Of a stretch of DNA of 64,000 nt, positions 1 through 11,810 are shown piece by piece (the stretch's first letter is position 1; the number at the start of each line of letters is the position of its first letter). The notes under the pieces were generated by a model, which did no database searches, was not told the origin of the DNA, and saw only the letters and a program-made list of their open reading frames with translations. A program made the translations under genes and the position numbers. The DNA comes from Loxodes magnus (Eukaryota > Ciliophora > Karyorelictea > Loxodida > Loxodidae), in assembly GCA_946699065.1 (NCBI GenBank), contig CAMPDV010000889.1:1-64000 (forward strand), given 5' to 3'.

Positions 1-1074
1 TACAGAATGAGAAAAATTTAAAGAGAAAAAATACTTAATATAGCAATTTTTCTTAAAAAACTTGTTTTCCTCTTCTAAATTAACATCTTTTCGCAAACTA
101 AAAAACAGATAGTTAGTCGTAGTAAGCTCTTTTCAAAACTCTTTTACTAATCTTAAATTTTTAATATTTTTATAATTATTATAATAAAGCAGAATATTTT
201 AAAATTGATTAATAAATTTTTGTTTCTATATTTTATATAGTTAGGTTAGATATATTATTTAGATCCTTGTTTAATTACTTTTTTTAGATTCTTTGTAAAT
301 TGGCCTAAAATTTATTATTACAGATGCATTATACCTCATTTTTTCTACTTGATTGATCATATTTTTATAAAGAGATTTTTTAGCTCTTTTTAGATTAGTT
401 ATTTTTTAAAATTTACAATATCTATTAAAAAGGTAGTTTTAAGCCCTCTTATAGAAAATTTTTTAACTAATTTATTTCTTCCTAAAATTGTAATTTATTT
501 TTTTATCTTTACTTCTTAAAAGTTATTTAAAAAACTTCTCAAATCTTTTAAAATTCTATCCCTTTAAGAAAAAGATTTATCTATCCCGAAAATCTTTTGT
601 AGGGTATAACTCAGAGCGAAAAAAGGATAATTTTTTCACAATTTCATGGTTATTTTATTATATCTCCTTTTTTCTTGAGATCCTTTTCATTTAAGTAAAT
701 TCTTATAACATTAAAAATTTTAAAACAAATTTTTTCATTTACTCGAAAAGAAGTTCAAAATTAAAAATTGTAATTTTTCCAAAGCATAAACAATAATTTT
801 TTTATCATTTCAAAAATAAATAACCGTATCAAAAATATATTTTTTAATCAAAAATAAAAAAATTTTGTTAAAAATTTTCAAATCAAAAATTTTACTAACA
901 AAAAAAATGTTTTTTATTTTTACAAAATAACATTCGACAAAAAAGATTTCCAAATTCTATTTTAATATCAAATTTTTTTAATTCCTATTTTTTTCTCAAA
1001 AATCTTTTATATTTTGAATTTTTTTTGAAATTTATTTCCTATTTAGGATTTTTTATCCCGAAATCAAAAAATTT

Positions 1075-2290
1075 ATTCCGTCCCAGAAATCTTTGGCAGC
1101 GTAAAACGCTGAGCGAAAAAACAAATTTTTTTATTTTCATGAAATTTAAGCTCTAAAATTGAAAGATAATGATAAATAAAAAACTTAATATCAAAAAATT
1201 TTATAATCCAATCGGAAACGAAAAATATTAGACTTAAATATTAAAATTTATTATTGAACTTAAACACAAGAATAAACAAATTTAAATAAATTTATTAACA
1301 TATAACTTAAAAAATTAAATTACCATCCCAAAATTCAAAATTTTTTAGTTTTAAGTCTATTTATAAAAAAAACCTTTTTTACATATTAAAAAAATGTATC
1401 CCGTCCCAGAAATATTTATCAAAAAAAGTTTTCAAAAAATTCCTTAAAAAAAATTTAAAGATTTTTAAAATTAATTTCCAAATTTTATTTCAAAAACGAT
1501 TTTAGATAATTATTTTCGAAATTATTTTAGAAACGCTTTTCTAAGAAATTTTAAAAACTTTTTTAAAATTACTTTCAAAATTTTTATTCCTATTTAGAAT
1601 TTTTTATCCCGAAATCAAAAAATTTATTCCTATTTAGATTTTTTTATCCCGAAATCAAAAAATTTATTCCTATTTAGAATTTTTTATCCCGAAATCAAAA
1701 ATTTATTCCTATTTAGATTTTTTTATCCCGAAATCAAAAAATTTATTCCTATTTAGAATTTTTATCCCGAAATCAAAAAATTTATTCCTATTTAGATTTT
1801 TTTATCCCGAAATCAAAAATTTATTCCTATTTAGAATTTTTTATCCCGAAATCAAAAATTTATTCCTATTTAGATTTTTTTATCCCGAAATCAAAAAATT
1901 TATTCCTATTTAGAATTTTTTATCCCGAAATCAAAAAATTTATTCCTATTTAGATTTTTTTATCCCGAAATCAAAAAATTTATTCCTATTTAGAATTTTT
2001 TATCCCGAAATCAAAAAATTTATTCCTATTTAGATTTTTTTATCCCGAAATCAAAAAATTTATTCCTATTTAGAATTTTTTATCCCGAAATCAAAAAATT
2101 TATTCCGTCCCAGATATCTTTGGTAGTGTAAAACGCTGAGCAAAAAAACAAATTTTTTGTTTTCAATAAATTTAAACTCTAAAATTGAAAATTAATGATA
2201 AAAAAAAAAATTAATATCAAAAAATTTTATAATCCAATCGGAAACAAAAAATATTAAACTTAAATATTAAAATTTTATAATATCAATAAA
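1075..2290 (+). repeat. Internal duplication flanking the minisatellite
   Basis: The ~190 bp at 1075-1270, starting TTATTCCGTCCCAGAAATC and ending past ATAATCCAATCGGAAAC, recur almost unchanged at 2103-2280 on the other side of the array. Other module copies have this segment once. Unequal exchange or slippage across the array is the likely cause. Confidence 0.8.
1580..2105 (+). repeat. ~40-bp minisatellite, about 13 units
   Basis: A tandem array whose unit runs from TTTATTCCTATTTAGA through TTTATCCCGAAATC and an A-run. Units alternate between an AGAATTTTTT and an AGATTTTTTT variant, so the higher-order period is about 80 bp. Single diverged units occur at about 1030-1080 and at the same place in the other module copies, so the expansion is private to copy 1. 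Confidence 0.9.
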
Positions 2291-2794
2291 TAATTAATAA
2301 TTAATAATAATAATATTTAATAATAAAAAAACAAAATTTAATTAATTTAAAATAAATACTTAATTAAATTTTTTAAATTATAATCAAGATTATTTACTTA
2401 CTTTAACCTTATAAATAATATTTTAACCACTTCACAAAAAAAATGAAAATTTATACTCAACTTGAAATATTTACAAAATCTAAAAATAAATCCATAAAAT
2501 TTTATAGCATAAATTTAAATTTAAATTTATTATTCGTCTTCATTTAACAAAATTATATTTTAAATATTTTTAAACATTACCACTTTAAATCAACATACCT
2601 CACTAATTTCTTTAACCTATCACTCAAACTTTTTTTTAAACCAATAATATTTAAGAATATAACAAATTTTTAATTAATAATTAAAAAACTTCATATAACT
2701 AAAAACATTATTAACATTAAACATTCATTTAAATACATTACCAATATCTTATATCTTTAATCGTAAAATTTAATTAAGTCAAATAGCAAGTTAC

Positions 2795-3866
2795 TCAACT
2801 CGAAACTCTCCACTTTCTTATTGTCCTGTCATATCCTCCCGATACTAACCATCTATTATCAACACTCAATGCTATAGACCATATTGATCCTGTATGCCCT
2901 TATAAAGTCTATATACACTCACCCTTATCAAAGTTCCAAATCTTGATTGTTTTATCCCATGAACCAGAAAAGATAACACTTGAATCGACACTTAACTGAA
3001 TACTTGATACATATCTTGAGTGACCTTGAAGAGTACGAATACACTAACCAGAAGAGAAGTCCCATATCTTAATAGTACTGTCACCAGAACCTGATATTAT
3101 ATACCTATTATCCTTAGACACTATCACTGATAAAACAGAACGTGAATGCCCAGTAAGAGTTCGCACAAGCTGACCAGTCTAGATATCCCAAATCTTTATA
3201 GTGTTATCCCAAGATCCCGATATAATATATCTAGAGTCATAGGAGAGTACTACCGATCAAACTTAATCAGTATGTCCCGTTAAAGTTCTTTGGAGAGAAC
3301 CATTGTGGAAATTCCAGATCTTTATAGTGTTATCCCAAGATCCTGATATAATATAGCTCGAGTCATAGGAGATTACTACCGATCAAACATAGTGAGTATG
3401 CCCAGACAAAGTTCTTTGGAGAGCACCATTGAGGAAATTTCAGATCTTTATAGTAGTGTCATCAGATCCTGATACTATATAGCTAGAGTCATAGGAGATT
3501 ACTACTGAGTTAACTGAGGAAGTATGTCCTGTTATAGTTCTTATGAGAGCACCTGTCTGGAAATTCCAGATCTTTATCGAATATTTAGGATATGCTGAAC
3601 TTGATACTATTCAATTCATATCACTTGATATGGCTACCGATAACACAGCTGAAGTGTGACCAGTGAGGATTTAATCTAAAAAATATTAAAGAAATACCTT
3701 TACTTTGGTCATAACTGATCTTATTTATTAACTTTTAGTAGCATAAATTAGGCAGAATTTCATACTTAAAATGAAGTAGAGATATTTTCCCTAGAATGTG
3801 GCTTCTCGCTCTTAAGAGTTTTCTTAAAAAAATAATTTTAGCAAATTGTTTTTCTTTTTTCTCCAT
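2795..3866 (-). CDS. WD40 repeat protein, seven blades, copy 1
   Basis: Predicted 349-aa protein: a basic helical leader of about 56 residues, then seven WD repeats (GHT...SGS.D.TIKIW pattern) forming one complete beta-propeller, a scaffold for protein binding. The start ATG is at 3866. One 22-nt GT-AG intron (3676-3697) joins the leader to blade 1 in frame, and the exons total exactly 350 codons including the TGA stop at 2795-2797, directly after blade 7. Gln is written TAA/TAG in several places. Four internal TGA codons fall at Trp positions: before IVSSS in blade 1, in one KI-W-N, and in two V-W-S turns. No frameshift is present. Partner and role are unknown. The gene has three other copies in the window (19310, 41781, 61201). 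Confidence 0.9.
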
Positions 3867-4865
3867 TTTAATTTTTATAACTTAATTCAATAACTATTTA
3901 ATTAAAATAACTCAATTAATTTTACTTACTTAATTTCAATACAATTAAACAATTAAATTATTTATTAAACATATTTATAAATATCTTCTAAAACATTGAT
4001 TTTTCTATTTTTGTCTTAAAAAAAGACAAGATAATAAACTAATAGTGTACAAACTTTTACAATTTTAATTATTTTATTTCTTATTACTTTTAAATAAAAG
4101 GATAAGTTATTATTTCAAAAGTTTATAACGAAGAATTATATCCTTATTATAATAACTTTAATATGCATTTATTAGTTACTACTTATTTGTGCTTTAAATC
4201 AAAGACTCTTAATAAGAATACCTTATTTCTTTGTAAACTAATTTAAATGATAAATAAAATATTACAATTCTTTTAAAATCTACTGTTATTAATTATTGCT
4301 TTTCACTTACATTTAATCAAAAAAATTATTTCTTTAAGCTATTTACTAATTAAAAAAAAGTAAATAAAATTGAGTTTCTTATTAATTAGTTTGAATATAT
4401 ATTAAAAAACATCAAATTATTTAAAACAAAGCATTTTTAGAATTTATAATATAAACTCTTTTAATTGCCCACTTTCTTACTACTATTTAATTAAAACTTT
4501 TTATTTATAAAAGTCTCTCTTATAATAATAAAACTAATATAATTTATTATAATGTTGATTCTAAGCAAAATATATAAATGTAATAAATATAAGTAGTAGA
4601 AAGTAAATATTTAAACTAACTATAGGTGTATCACTAATTTTATCTTACAATTATTAAATAGTAATATTTAATTTTATTATTAAAATAAGCTTTAATATGT
4701 TTAATTATGTCTATTAAATACTTAATATTTTATCCTTTTAGCTTTATTAGTTATTAATTAATTTCTCTTTAATTTAGATATTAGATTAGTTATAATTAAT
4801 ACATTTAGATAACTTTCTCTTTTATAGCAAACTAATATTTATTATTTATGTTATTTTTGTAATTA

Positions 4866-5816
4866 TCATTTCTAATTAAAAATACCTAAATTATTCTAGA
4901 TTATTTAAAGATAAAAACTTAATTCTATTATTATATACAAATCTATATTATATTGCTAGCACTACAACTTTATGATTTCGCGTTCCCATCTGCTATTTTT
5001 TAGATAGTTTTACCTTTCTACATTCCTGTCTGGCTTGGTTATAATTCCATATTCTTTCTCTTATACATACTTCCATTTTCGTGCAAAAAAATCTTGTTCA
5101 GCCCAATTGCTTCTGTTCGCTTTGCTTATCACAAATTCCTTTGTTTCTATTGAAACTTCTTACAGTTCTGATATAGCTTTTATTGGTTTTAGAAGCGAAA
5201 GCATCTTTCTGAATCGGAATTAGTCTCATTTGAGGTTAAGCTTAGGGTTTGACGATTATTGAGATCGATCCAGTATTTAGCTATTCCATTCTTGATTCTT
5301 TTAGAAGTTGAATTTCCTATTCTTATTTAACTACTTAATCATTCAGCTAAGTTGTATTCTTATCCAAATGGTATTGGATGTTGAAGAACGCATCCATTTA
5401 GCGCTCATAATTAAATATACGATCCCAGTCCATTTAAGTTTTTCTTCTGGCTTAAAATTAAGTTTTTCGTTCAACTATTTCTACTTTTAAACCTCTTCAT
5501 TAAATTTCACCACCATCAATGCAAATTATTCAATGTCAACTTGATCTGAGTTGTATCCAAAGGTTCTTTCTAGCAATGCAATGCAATCTCCTGCTGATTT
5601 CGAGGTCTCTCTTCCTTTTTTGAGTTTATAGAGTTTGTTTCTGTTGTTTACCCGGCTTTGAAAGTTGTTAGGTCCATTATTAAGTTTTTTTGCTGATAAA
5701 AAGGTTGATCTAATTAAAGAAAAGGACGTGAGGTTAGAAGAAATGGCATCTCGCATGCTCTCTTCCTTTTTATCTTTGTAAGAGGTAGTAAAGAAAGCCT
5801 ATTGGATGTTTAGCAT
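4866..5816 (-). CDS. Unrecognised protein, 3' end fused into the module edge
   Basis: One frame runs from ATG at 5816 to TGA at 4866-4868 (317 codons). It is lysine-rich and mostly hydrophilic; residues after about 110 read NEKLNFKPEEKLKWTG, and later FARKWKYVQEKEYGI. Gln is often TAA/TAG, and two internal TGA codons (5343-5345, 5226-5228) would be Trp. The GC content is higher than the surroundings from about 4970 to 5816. Homology to the dispersed module begins at about 4970, so the last ~30 codons come from repeat sequence; the original C terminus was probably lost when the module arrived. I do not recognise the family. The TGA before the true end could lie elsewhere, since open frames are uninformative in this code. 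Confidence 0.45.
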
Positions 5817-6009
5817 TTTTTTTAATTTCATATAAATAGATGTATCTTATAATTATCTAAGCTAGAAAAAGCTTAAAATTTTATAAAGTTAATAATTTAA
5901 AATAATTTAATTATTAGATTTAACCTTTTTAAATAAAATTTAGTTTTAAAATAAGCTTACTAAATATTATTGCTTTTAAGAAAGCATCTTAAACATTTTT
6001 TATTTTAAG

Positions 6010-6068
6010 TTTTGAAAATTAAATTAAATTTTAAATTAAATTAAATTAAATTAAATTAAATTAAATTA
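6010..6068 (+). repeat. (AAATT)n simple repeat
   Basis: About ten tandem TTAAA/AAATT units in an AT-rich intergenic stretch (5820-6240) that otherwise holds nothing recognisable. Confidence 0.9.
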
Positions 6069-6239
6069 TTAAATATGTTAATGTAAATAATCTTAAATAG
6101 TTTTAGCTTTTAATATTGCTTCAATAAGAGCTTGCAATATTATTAGAATATAAATATTTAAAAGATAGTTTAATTAAAATTGTTTTTAAAGTTTCTATCT
6201 ATATAGAGGACAAAAAACTCAAACTCTATAGATATATTT

Positions 6240-8130
6240 CACATTTCAAATGACGTGGATCACCATGCAAAGCAGCCCCCTAAATTTATGAGAATGATGA
6301 AAAACATATAGGATATCCTGCCACGTCTTCTATTTGCTGTTATATTCTTTCTTTTTTCTTGGTTGAAGATTCCTACTACTTAAATAGATTTTTCTGAAGG
6401 AATATAGTCAGTTTCCTCTTATGTTTCCTCTTATATTTCTTCCTGCTTTTCTTCACTTTCTTCTACATATTTTTGTTATACATCCTGATTTGCTCTTATA
6501 GTTTATCCAAATTACATTGCTATAAGACTTGCTTATTCTTTACATGATTTTCTTTTTTTTCTCCAATTCATATCGTAATTGTTAAGCTTGGAAGTTTTTT
6601 CTTGAAAACCTCATATACTGCGCTATTTTAAAATACTGTTCTTGCAATTATAAATAAAATAAATTTGACTCCTAAAGGTGGCGTAGGTTTTTCTTCTTTA
6701 TAACCATCTAATTTTCTCTTATATAACTCGAGCATTTTCTTCAGTTCGATCTTTTGCTAAACTGAAAATTATAATTTTTCATTCTTTGCTATTTTAAGAT
6801 GTATAAATTTTATTTGAAAAAGGATATCTTAAGATTTGATAAATATTTAACATTTATTTAGTTTTATTTACTTTTTCTTATTCAGTTTATTAAGTACTAA
6901 GAACATTTTAAGTATTTTAGTCTATTTTTAGTGGTATGGGAGCATTTTATTATACTAATCTAAGCATTTCCTGTTCAAACAGCACATCTATTAAACTTAC
7001 TAGCTCCTAGAATAAATTCGGCAACTCCTGCTTCACTTAAGGAGCTTTTCCCACTTGGACAGATTGCTAAACATAGAATAGTAATTCCATTCAAATGTTT
7101 ACAATTTTACCTTACTAAAAAATAATTCTTCTAAGTAGAATATAAGCTAGACATTCTTCATGGTCTCTAAAATACTGTTCTGAAGCAATCTAATTCAAAA
7201 TTTCAACTTATTGTCTTATTTTGCACTGAACTTCATACTTTTTTTGTGTAAATATTCAATCAGCTAATCACTTTCAAGTATGCTGTTTCATTTAAAGACT
7301 TGGAATATTTCTAGCAAATCTTTCCCAAATCATTCTAAGGATTTAGTCAGATAATCCATCAGCTGTTATATTTTATTGATGAGTAAAATATAAACCATAG
7401 AAAAAAACACCATAAATCGGTTATTTAAGAATGCTTTGCTATTTCAAAATCTCTCATATTATAAAGTATGAAGTCATAGTCACTAGGGTCAATAAAATTT
7501 TTATAATATCTATATTTTAAAGCTGCTTCAAGAGAGCTATTTCTCTTCATCATCAATTCTTCCAATAGCTATATTCCTTACAATTTCTACTAAAAGCTTA
7601 CCAAGTTAGGAACTTTCACGGATTATTCTCTTAGAATTATTTATACAGTACTTATCTTAGCCATATATAGGTTAAATATATGTCTTCTCCTAATCTATAA
7701 AAAGCCATTAAAATACAATGAATACATACTAGGTAAGACTAAACCATTTCAAAGCATATATTTTTTATTTCCCCTCTAATCTTAAAAACTTATTCTATGC
7801 ATCAGGCTCTATATGTACGAAAAATGATATTAATCAGTTTTAGTTCTCTTGAAGCTTCTCTCTCCAAAATGCATTATTAATTATACTGCAAGGTAATAAT
7901 CCTAAAACACCTCGCTAATTTACACGCTTCATTCAGACCCAATTATTTGTTCTAAAATACAAACAGGTACAGTTCCCATTTGTAATGTTACATCTGTTTC
8001 TGGTAGTTAAAAAACTAGCACTAAATACGCATCAGCTTCAGTTTTTCCATCATGATTTTTAAAGGTATCATTAAGCATTTCAATTCCTACATTTTATCTC
8101 AATAAATTTTATCTCTCTGCAGCTCACTAA
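6240..8130 (-). CDS. Unrecognised multi-exon protein gene (approximate limits)
   Basis: Protein-like sequence runs through the whole interval on the minus strand but changes frame several times, as expected with very short introns. From the 5' side the readable blocks include HDGKTEADAYLVLVFQLPET, then EPDAQNKFLRLEGKQKIYAL and NNSKRIIRESSQLGKLLVEI, then LKYRYYKNFIDPSDYDFILY. Near the 3' end comes an acidic run (EESEEKQEEIQEETQEETDY). Gln is frequently TAA/TAG. I found no domain I can name; a weak GKSS match near 7020 is not a convincing P-loop. Exact exons were not resolved, and the gene could be decayed. Limits are where the protein-like character fades. Confidence 0.4.
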
Positions 8131-8154
8131 GTATGAGATGGTATTTAATAATTA

Positions 8155-9275
8155 ATTATTGGAGTCAGGCAATCTTAATAAGATATAAAAAGTACAGGGA
8201 CTGTAAATTTAATAACAATAAAAAGTGTTAATTAATATATAATAGATTTTTAGAATATTTATACTACTGAAGACGCGGTATTTGTCAGAATTAATTCCTT
8301 GAACTATTCTTCAGAGATAAAAAATAAAATGATATAATCACTAGCTAAAGATAAGTAGCAAGATGTACTTTAAAAAAGTCTTATCTACTTTTAATGAATC
8401 TTAGTTTATTGTCTTGAATTGGTTATTCTTTTAAAATTACATTGCAATGTATTTATTTCAAATTCTATATAAAACTTCACACTGAATCTTAAATGGATCC
8501 CAACTCTGATGTAGCATTTATTTTAACAAAGTACAGTAACCTTAAATATTTAAAGAATTTAAAATAAATGACTAAACATTTTCAAATAGAACTTTAAGAT
8601 GCTAGTAGTAGCAAATAATTTTAAATAAAGTTTAAATAAAATAGAATAAACATTTTATTCAGATGCAATAGGAAGGTTGAGTGCGATGCCTACTTCACAT
8701 CTTTATTTTAAAGATTAAGATAATAACATTGATTAATATAAATTTCCAACTTATTACTTACACAATATTAAACAAGACAATGATTAGAGAAATAGTATCA
8801 ATTTTCAAATTAATGACCTTTAGTTACAATTTTTAGTATTATTTGAAATATAGGTACTATTAAATAAAACACTCTTAAATTTGCATTTGCGGAGAATAAG
8901 AAACCTATTAACATATTTCTTAATGTGAAGCTCTGCAAGATTTAATGGAAGAATTTAAAGACTTGAAAAATTATGATTTGCTTAAACTTATAACTTACAA
9001 AAAATTTAAATTAATCCTAACTTCCATACTCTAAGATAACTTTAACAAATTGACTACAGAATTAAATACTTTCATTCAAAATTGCTTCATAGAAGAATTT
9101 AAATTTTAGAGTAAAAAAACGAACAAGTGGAAGAGTTAATGGAATAATTTGGCTTGTGAGCAAGTGCAGAAGAAAATGATTAAAGAAAATTAAATCAAGA
9201 TTATTGAGATGGAAGTTGTAAAACATTTTTTATTATCTATATGAAATATGGTAAACACATATAAATTTTAATTAT
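8155..9275 (+). CDS. Unrecognised protein sharing a C-terminal domain with the 46863 gene
   Basis: The 5' half reads as a hydrophilic segment (IYTTEDAVFVRINSLNYSSE) followed by a likely membrane helix (FQWILVYCLELVILLKL). The 3' part from about 8925 contains CEALQDLMEEFKDLKNYDLL, which closely matches CEALQDLIQEFKDFKNYDLI in the gene at 46863-48202, and then an amphipathic segment IDYRIKYFHSKLLHRRIQIL that also has a counterpart there. The two shared pieces are in different frames here, so an intron or a frameshift separates them. The start was not resolved. Function is unknown; the shared block suggests a small membrane-protein family. Confidence 0.4.
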
Positions 9276-9474
9276 TATATATATTAATCAATATAAGTAA
9301 AAAAAATAACCATTTTTAATTTTTAACTTAGTTTTTAAATTTTAATATCAAAACATTTTAATTTAAATTAGAATTATAATTGAAAATATTATTAAAATTA
9401 AGGCTTTGAAATGAAAGCTAATGTTTTCATAATTAAATAATTTTTTTAATTAAATTAGTAATTAGTTATCATTT

Positions 9475-10110
9475 TCATATTATATCAAGATTAAAAATTG
9501 CTTTGCAAGCGTAACAATCTTTTTGCTTAATTAAAATGCTGCAAAAATTTTAATTAATTATAAATAATAAAAATTAAAGTTTAGGTTTAAATCTTAAGTT
9601 ATTGTCACCTTCAATTATCATTGAATCATTTCTTTATTCTTTCAATTCCATTTAAAGATGTAGTTTGTACTGATTTTCTTCTATTTTTTCTAATTTGCTG
9701 ATTAGTTCTTTCTGCTTCTATTGCTAGTTTTGAGATTAACTACTCTAGTCTTGTGATATATTTCAAAATGCGTTAAGGTCTCTTTCTTAGGTCACGAGTC
9801 TCGATTCTATTTCCTCTGCAAGTTCAAGTTTTACATTAACTTCTTATTGTCTTTCTTCAACATTTTTACCTCTTCCTGGAGGTCTACCACCATTTTAACA
9901 AGCTAATCATAGTTTATTTACTATTATGTGGTGAGATTCGAGACTTCCGAGCGCATAATATTCTTATCCTATTTTAGGCTTTTTTAGAGGTGGGAGATTC
10001 ATCCTGATTGATGATTTTTTATTACTCTTTTCCTGGTCCTAACCTTTCTAGGATGTCGTTAACTCCTACTTTTTAGGAGCCACGAAGAATCCCGGTTTGA
10101 ATCCTGACAT
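9475..10110 (-). CDS. Basic coiled-coil protein, PGFF family
   Basis: One frame runs from ATG at 10110 (MSGFKPGFFVAPKK...) to TGA at 9475-9477, 212 codons without a frame break. The N-terminal third is Lys/Gln/Ser-rich; around residue 70 is a Gly/Arg patch, NGGRPPGRGKN, like an AT-hook; the rest is coiled coil (KQKELISKLEKIEEN). Gln is mostly TAA/TAG. Two TGA codons read as Trp (KLWLAC and NAFWNIS), and the second is conserved as TGA in the paralogue at 48830-49400. The PGFF start is shared with the gene starting at 38757. A nuclear, DNA-associated role is a guess from composition. A hairpin at 10052-10111 that resembles a tRNA is part of this coding sequence. Confidence 0.55.
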
Positions 10111-11810
10111 CTTTTAAAAAAAATAAGGTTAAAAGATAATAATTAATAAAGATAAAATGTAAGATAAACTTTAGAATTTATAATAAATAAAATTAAAAAA
10201 AGTAAAATTTCATTCAATTAACAGATAATCCTTATTATTTTTAATTTAGATCCTCTTAAAATAAAATAGATAAAAAGATATTTTAATTAATGTTATAATC
10301 TAAAAATATTAGAAGTAAAAAAAGAGTTAAATCTTAAATGATTCTTTAGTAATAATATTTCTAGATAATCGTTAGTAAAGAAAAAGAAAATCATAAATTT
10401 TAAGATTTTTTATTAAGTTTATGAAGAAAAAATTAATATTAAAATTCATTCCTAAAATGAATTACAATTTAAACATATTTAACTACTAATTATTTAAATT
10501 TTACATATTTTTAAAAAGCTAAATTTTTATATAAATTAAAGAACTATTTCTAAAATTAAATAAATATTTTTATTATATATTAAAGAATTAAAAAATTTAT
10601 AAATGTGCAAGGCAATTACAAATAAACCTTTCTTAAAAAAGAGTTTAGCGTTTAGAAAATTATAAATAAATATATAATTACTAAAACATTTAAACTAAAA
10701 ATTACATAAATATTCTTATTTTTAGCAAATTTTAGCTTTAAATTCTAAAATTAAAAGGTTATCTTAATTTAATAAATAGAGCGATAAAGATATCTAATAG
10801 TAAAAGATTGAAATTAAAAGAGATAATATTTATAGGATATTAATGAATCTATTAAGTAAAAAAGAATTTCTAAAGTTTTATTATTATTATTAAATAATTA
10901 ATTCTTATGCTACATAATTATTTGATTTAGTATAAACTAGCTAAAATGTAATAAAAATATAATATAAAATAAGTTGTTTAAGTTTAATAGAATAGATTTA
11001 AAATACTTTGATTAATATATAGTTAAATATTCTAAAAGGGATTCCTTGATTATGAAAGTTTTAAATTAGGCTTTTTAATAAATTGAATATGATTTAGTGA
11101 TAATTTTAGAATATTTAAAGTAAATTAGGATTATTTAATAAATGATAATTGAATTGATTAAAAAGGATAAAATGATTAGTTAGTATTTTGACTTAAAGTA
11201 GTTAATGAATTAATAGACTAATGATTTAATGATTATATTGATTTTGAATAATAATGTTTATAGTTTTAAAATATTAGTAGTATAATCCCTTATAATGCTT
11301 TTATATTTTTGATGACTAATTTAAATTAATCTTTTTTGATAAAATAATAATTTAATTAATTAATTTTATTATTTTTAAATTAAAATATACTAATTATTTA
11401 TTTATCAATTCATAGTCATTTAACATTATTTAAATAACATTTAACTATATCAACAGTAACTATCAAAACTACTATTACTACTATCAAATATACTATTTAC
11501 ATATTTTTACTAACAAACCTAAATAACTCATTTCAAATTACTTCTTTAATAACTTATATAATATCTATTTATTATTTAACATACAAATATTACATTCTAC
11601 TATTATAACAAAAAACTATAACCTATTTTACTTCTACTAAATCCAAACCCATACCTAGTTATTAGATTATTAGAAACTAAAAAAAACTAAATACCATTTA
11701 CTTTATTCCTATTAATATCAAACCTTTACTAAAATTATTTCTATTTCTTAAATAAGAAAAAGAAGCAATAGTTTAAGGGTATTTCTAAAATTAAAATTTA
11801 GAAATTTAAA
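10111..11810 (+). other. AT-rich intergenic stretch
   Basis: Low-complexity A/T sequence rich in TAAT and TTTA motifs. I see no gene, repeat array or structured element that I can support. Confidence 0.6.

Larger units (their letters stand above)
1..4970 (+). repeat. Dispersed WD40 module, copy 1 (left end outside window)
   Basis: This block is near-identical to 17507-21500, to 40030-43960 and, inverted, to 60300-63835. It opens with the same bases found at 17507 and 40030 and carries the WD40 gene on the minus strand. Homology to the other copies stops abruptly near 4965-4970, just after a stretch shared with the inverted copy, and unrelated sequence follows. It differs from the other copies by an internal duplication and a minisatellite expansion (1075-2290). 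Outside the WD40 gene the block is AT-rich and I see no other gene in 1-2790 or 3870-4860. No target-site duplication or transposase could be identified, so whether it is a mobile element or a segmental duplication is open. Confidence 0.9.

Noticed and set aside
5035-5490. Plus-strand short frames at 5035-5223 and 5308-5490
   Set aside because: They overlap the minus-strand gene 4866-5816 and read as its antisense.
6250-6330. GACGTGG...CCACGTC inverted repeat
   Set aside because: Arms are 7 bp and about 65 bp apart, and the region reads as coding at the end of the 6240-8130 gene; no ribozyme core was seen.
7000-7060. P-loop (PSGKSS) on the minus strand
   Set aside because: Lacks the leading glycine pattern, and another frame is as protein-like at the same place.
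10040-10115. tRNA-like hairpins with GGTTTGAATCC and a GATGTC/GACATC stem
   Set aside because: The region lies within the clean coding frame that starts at ATG 10110, the T stem pairs poorly, and the spacing (60 nt) does not fit a tRNA.
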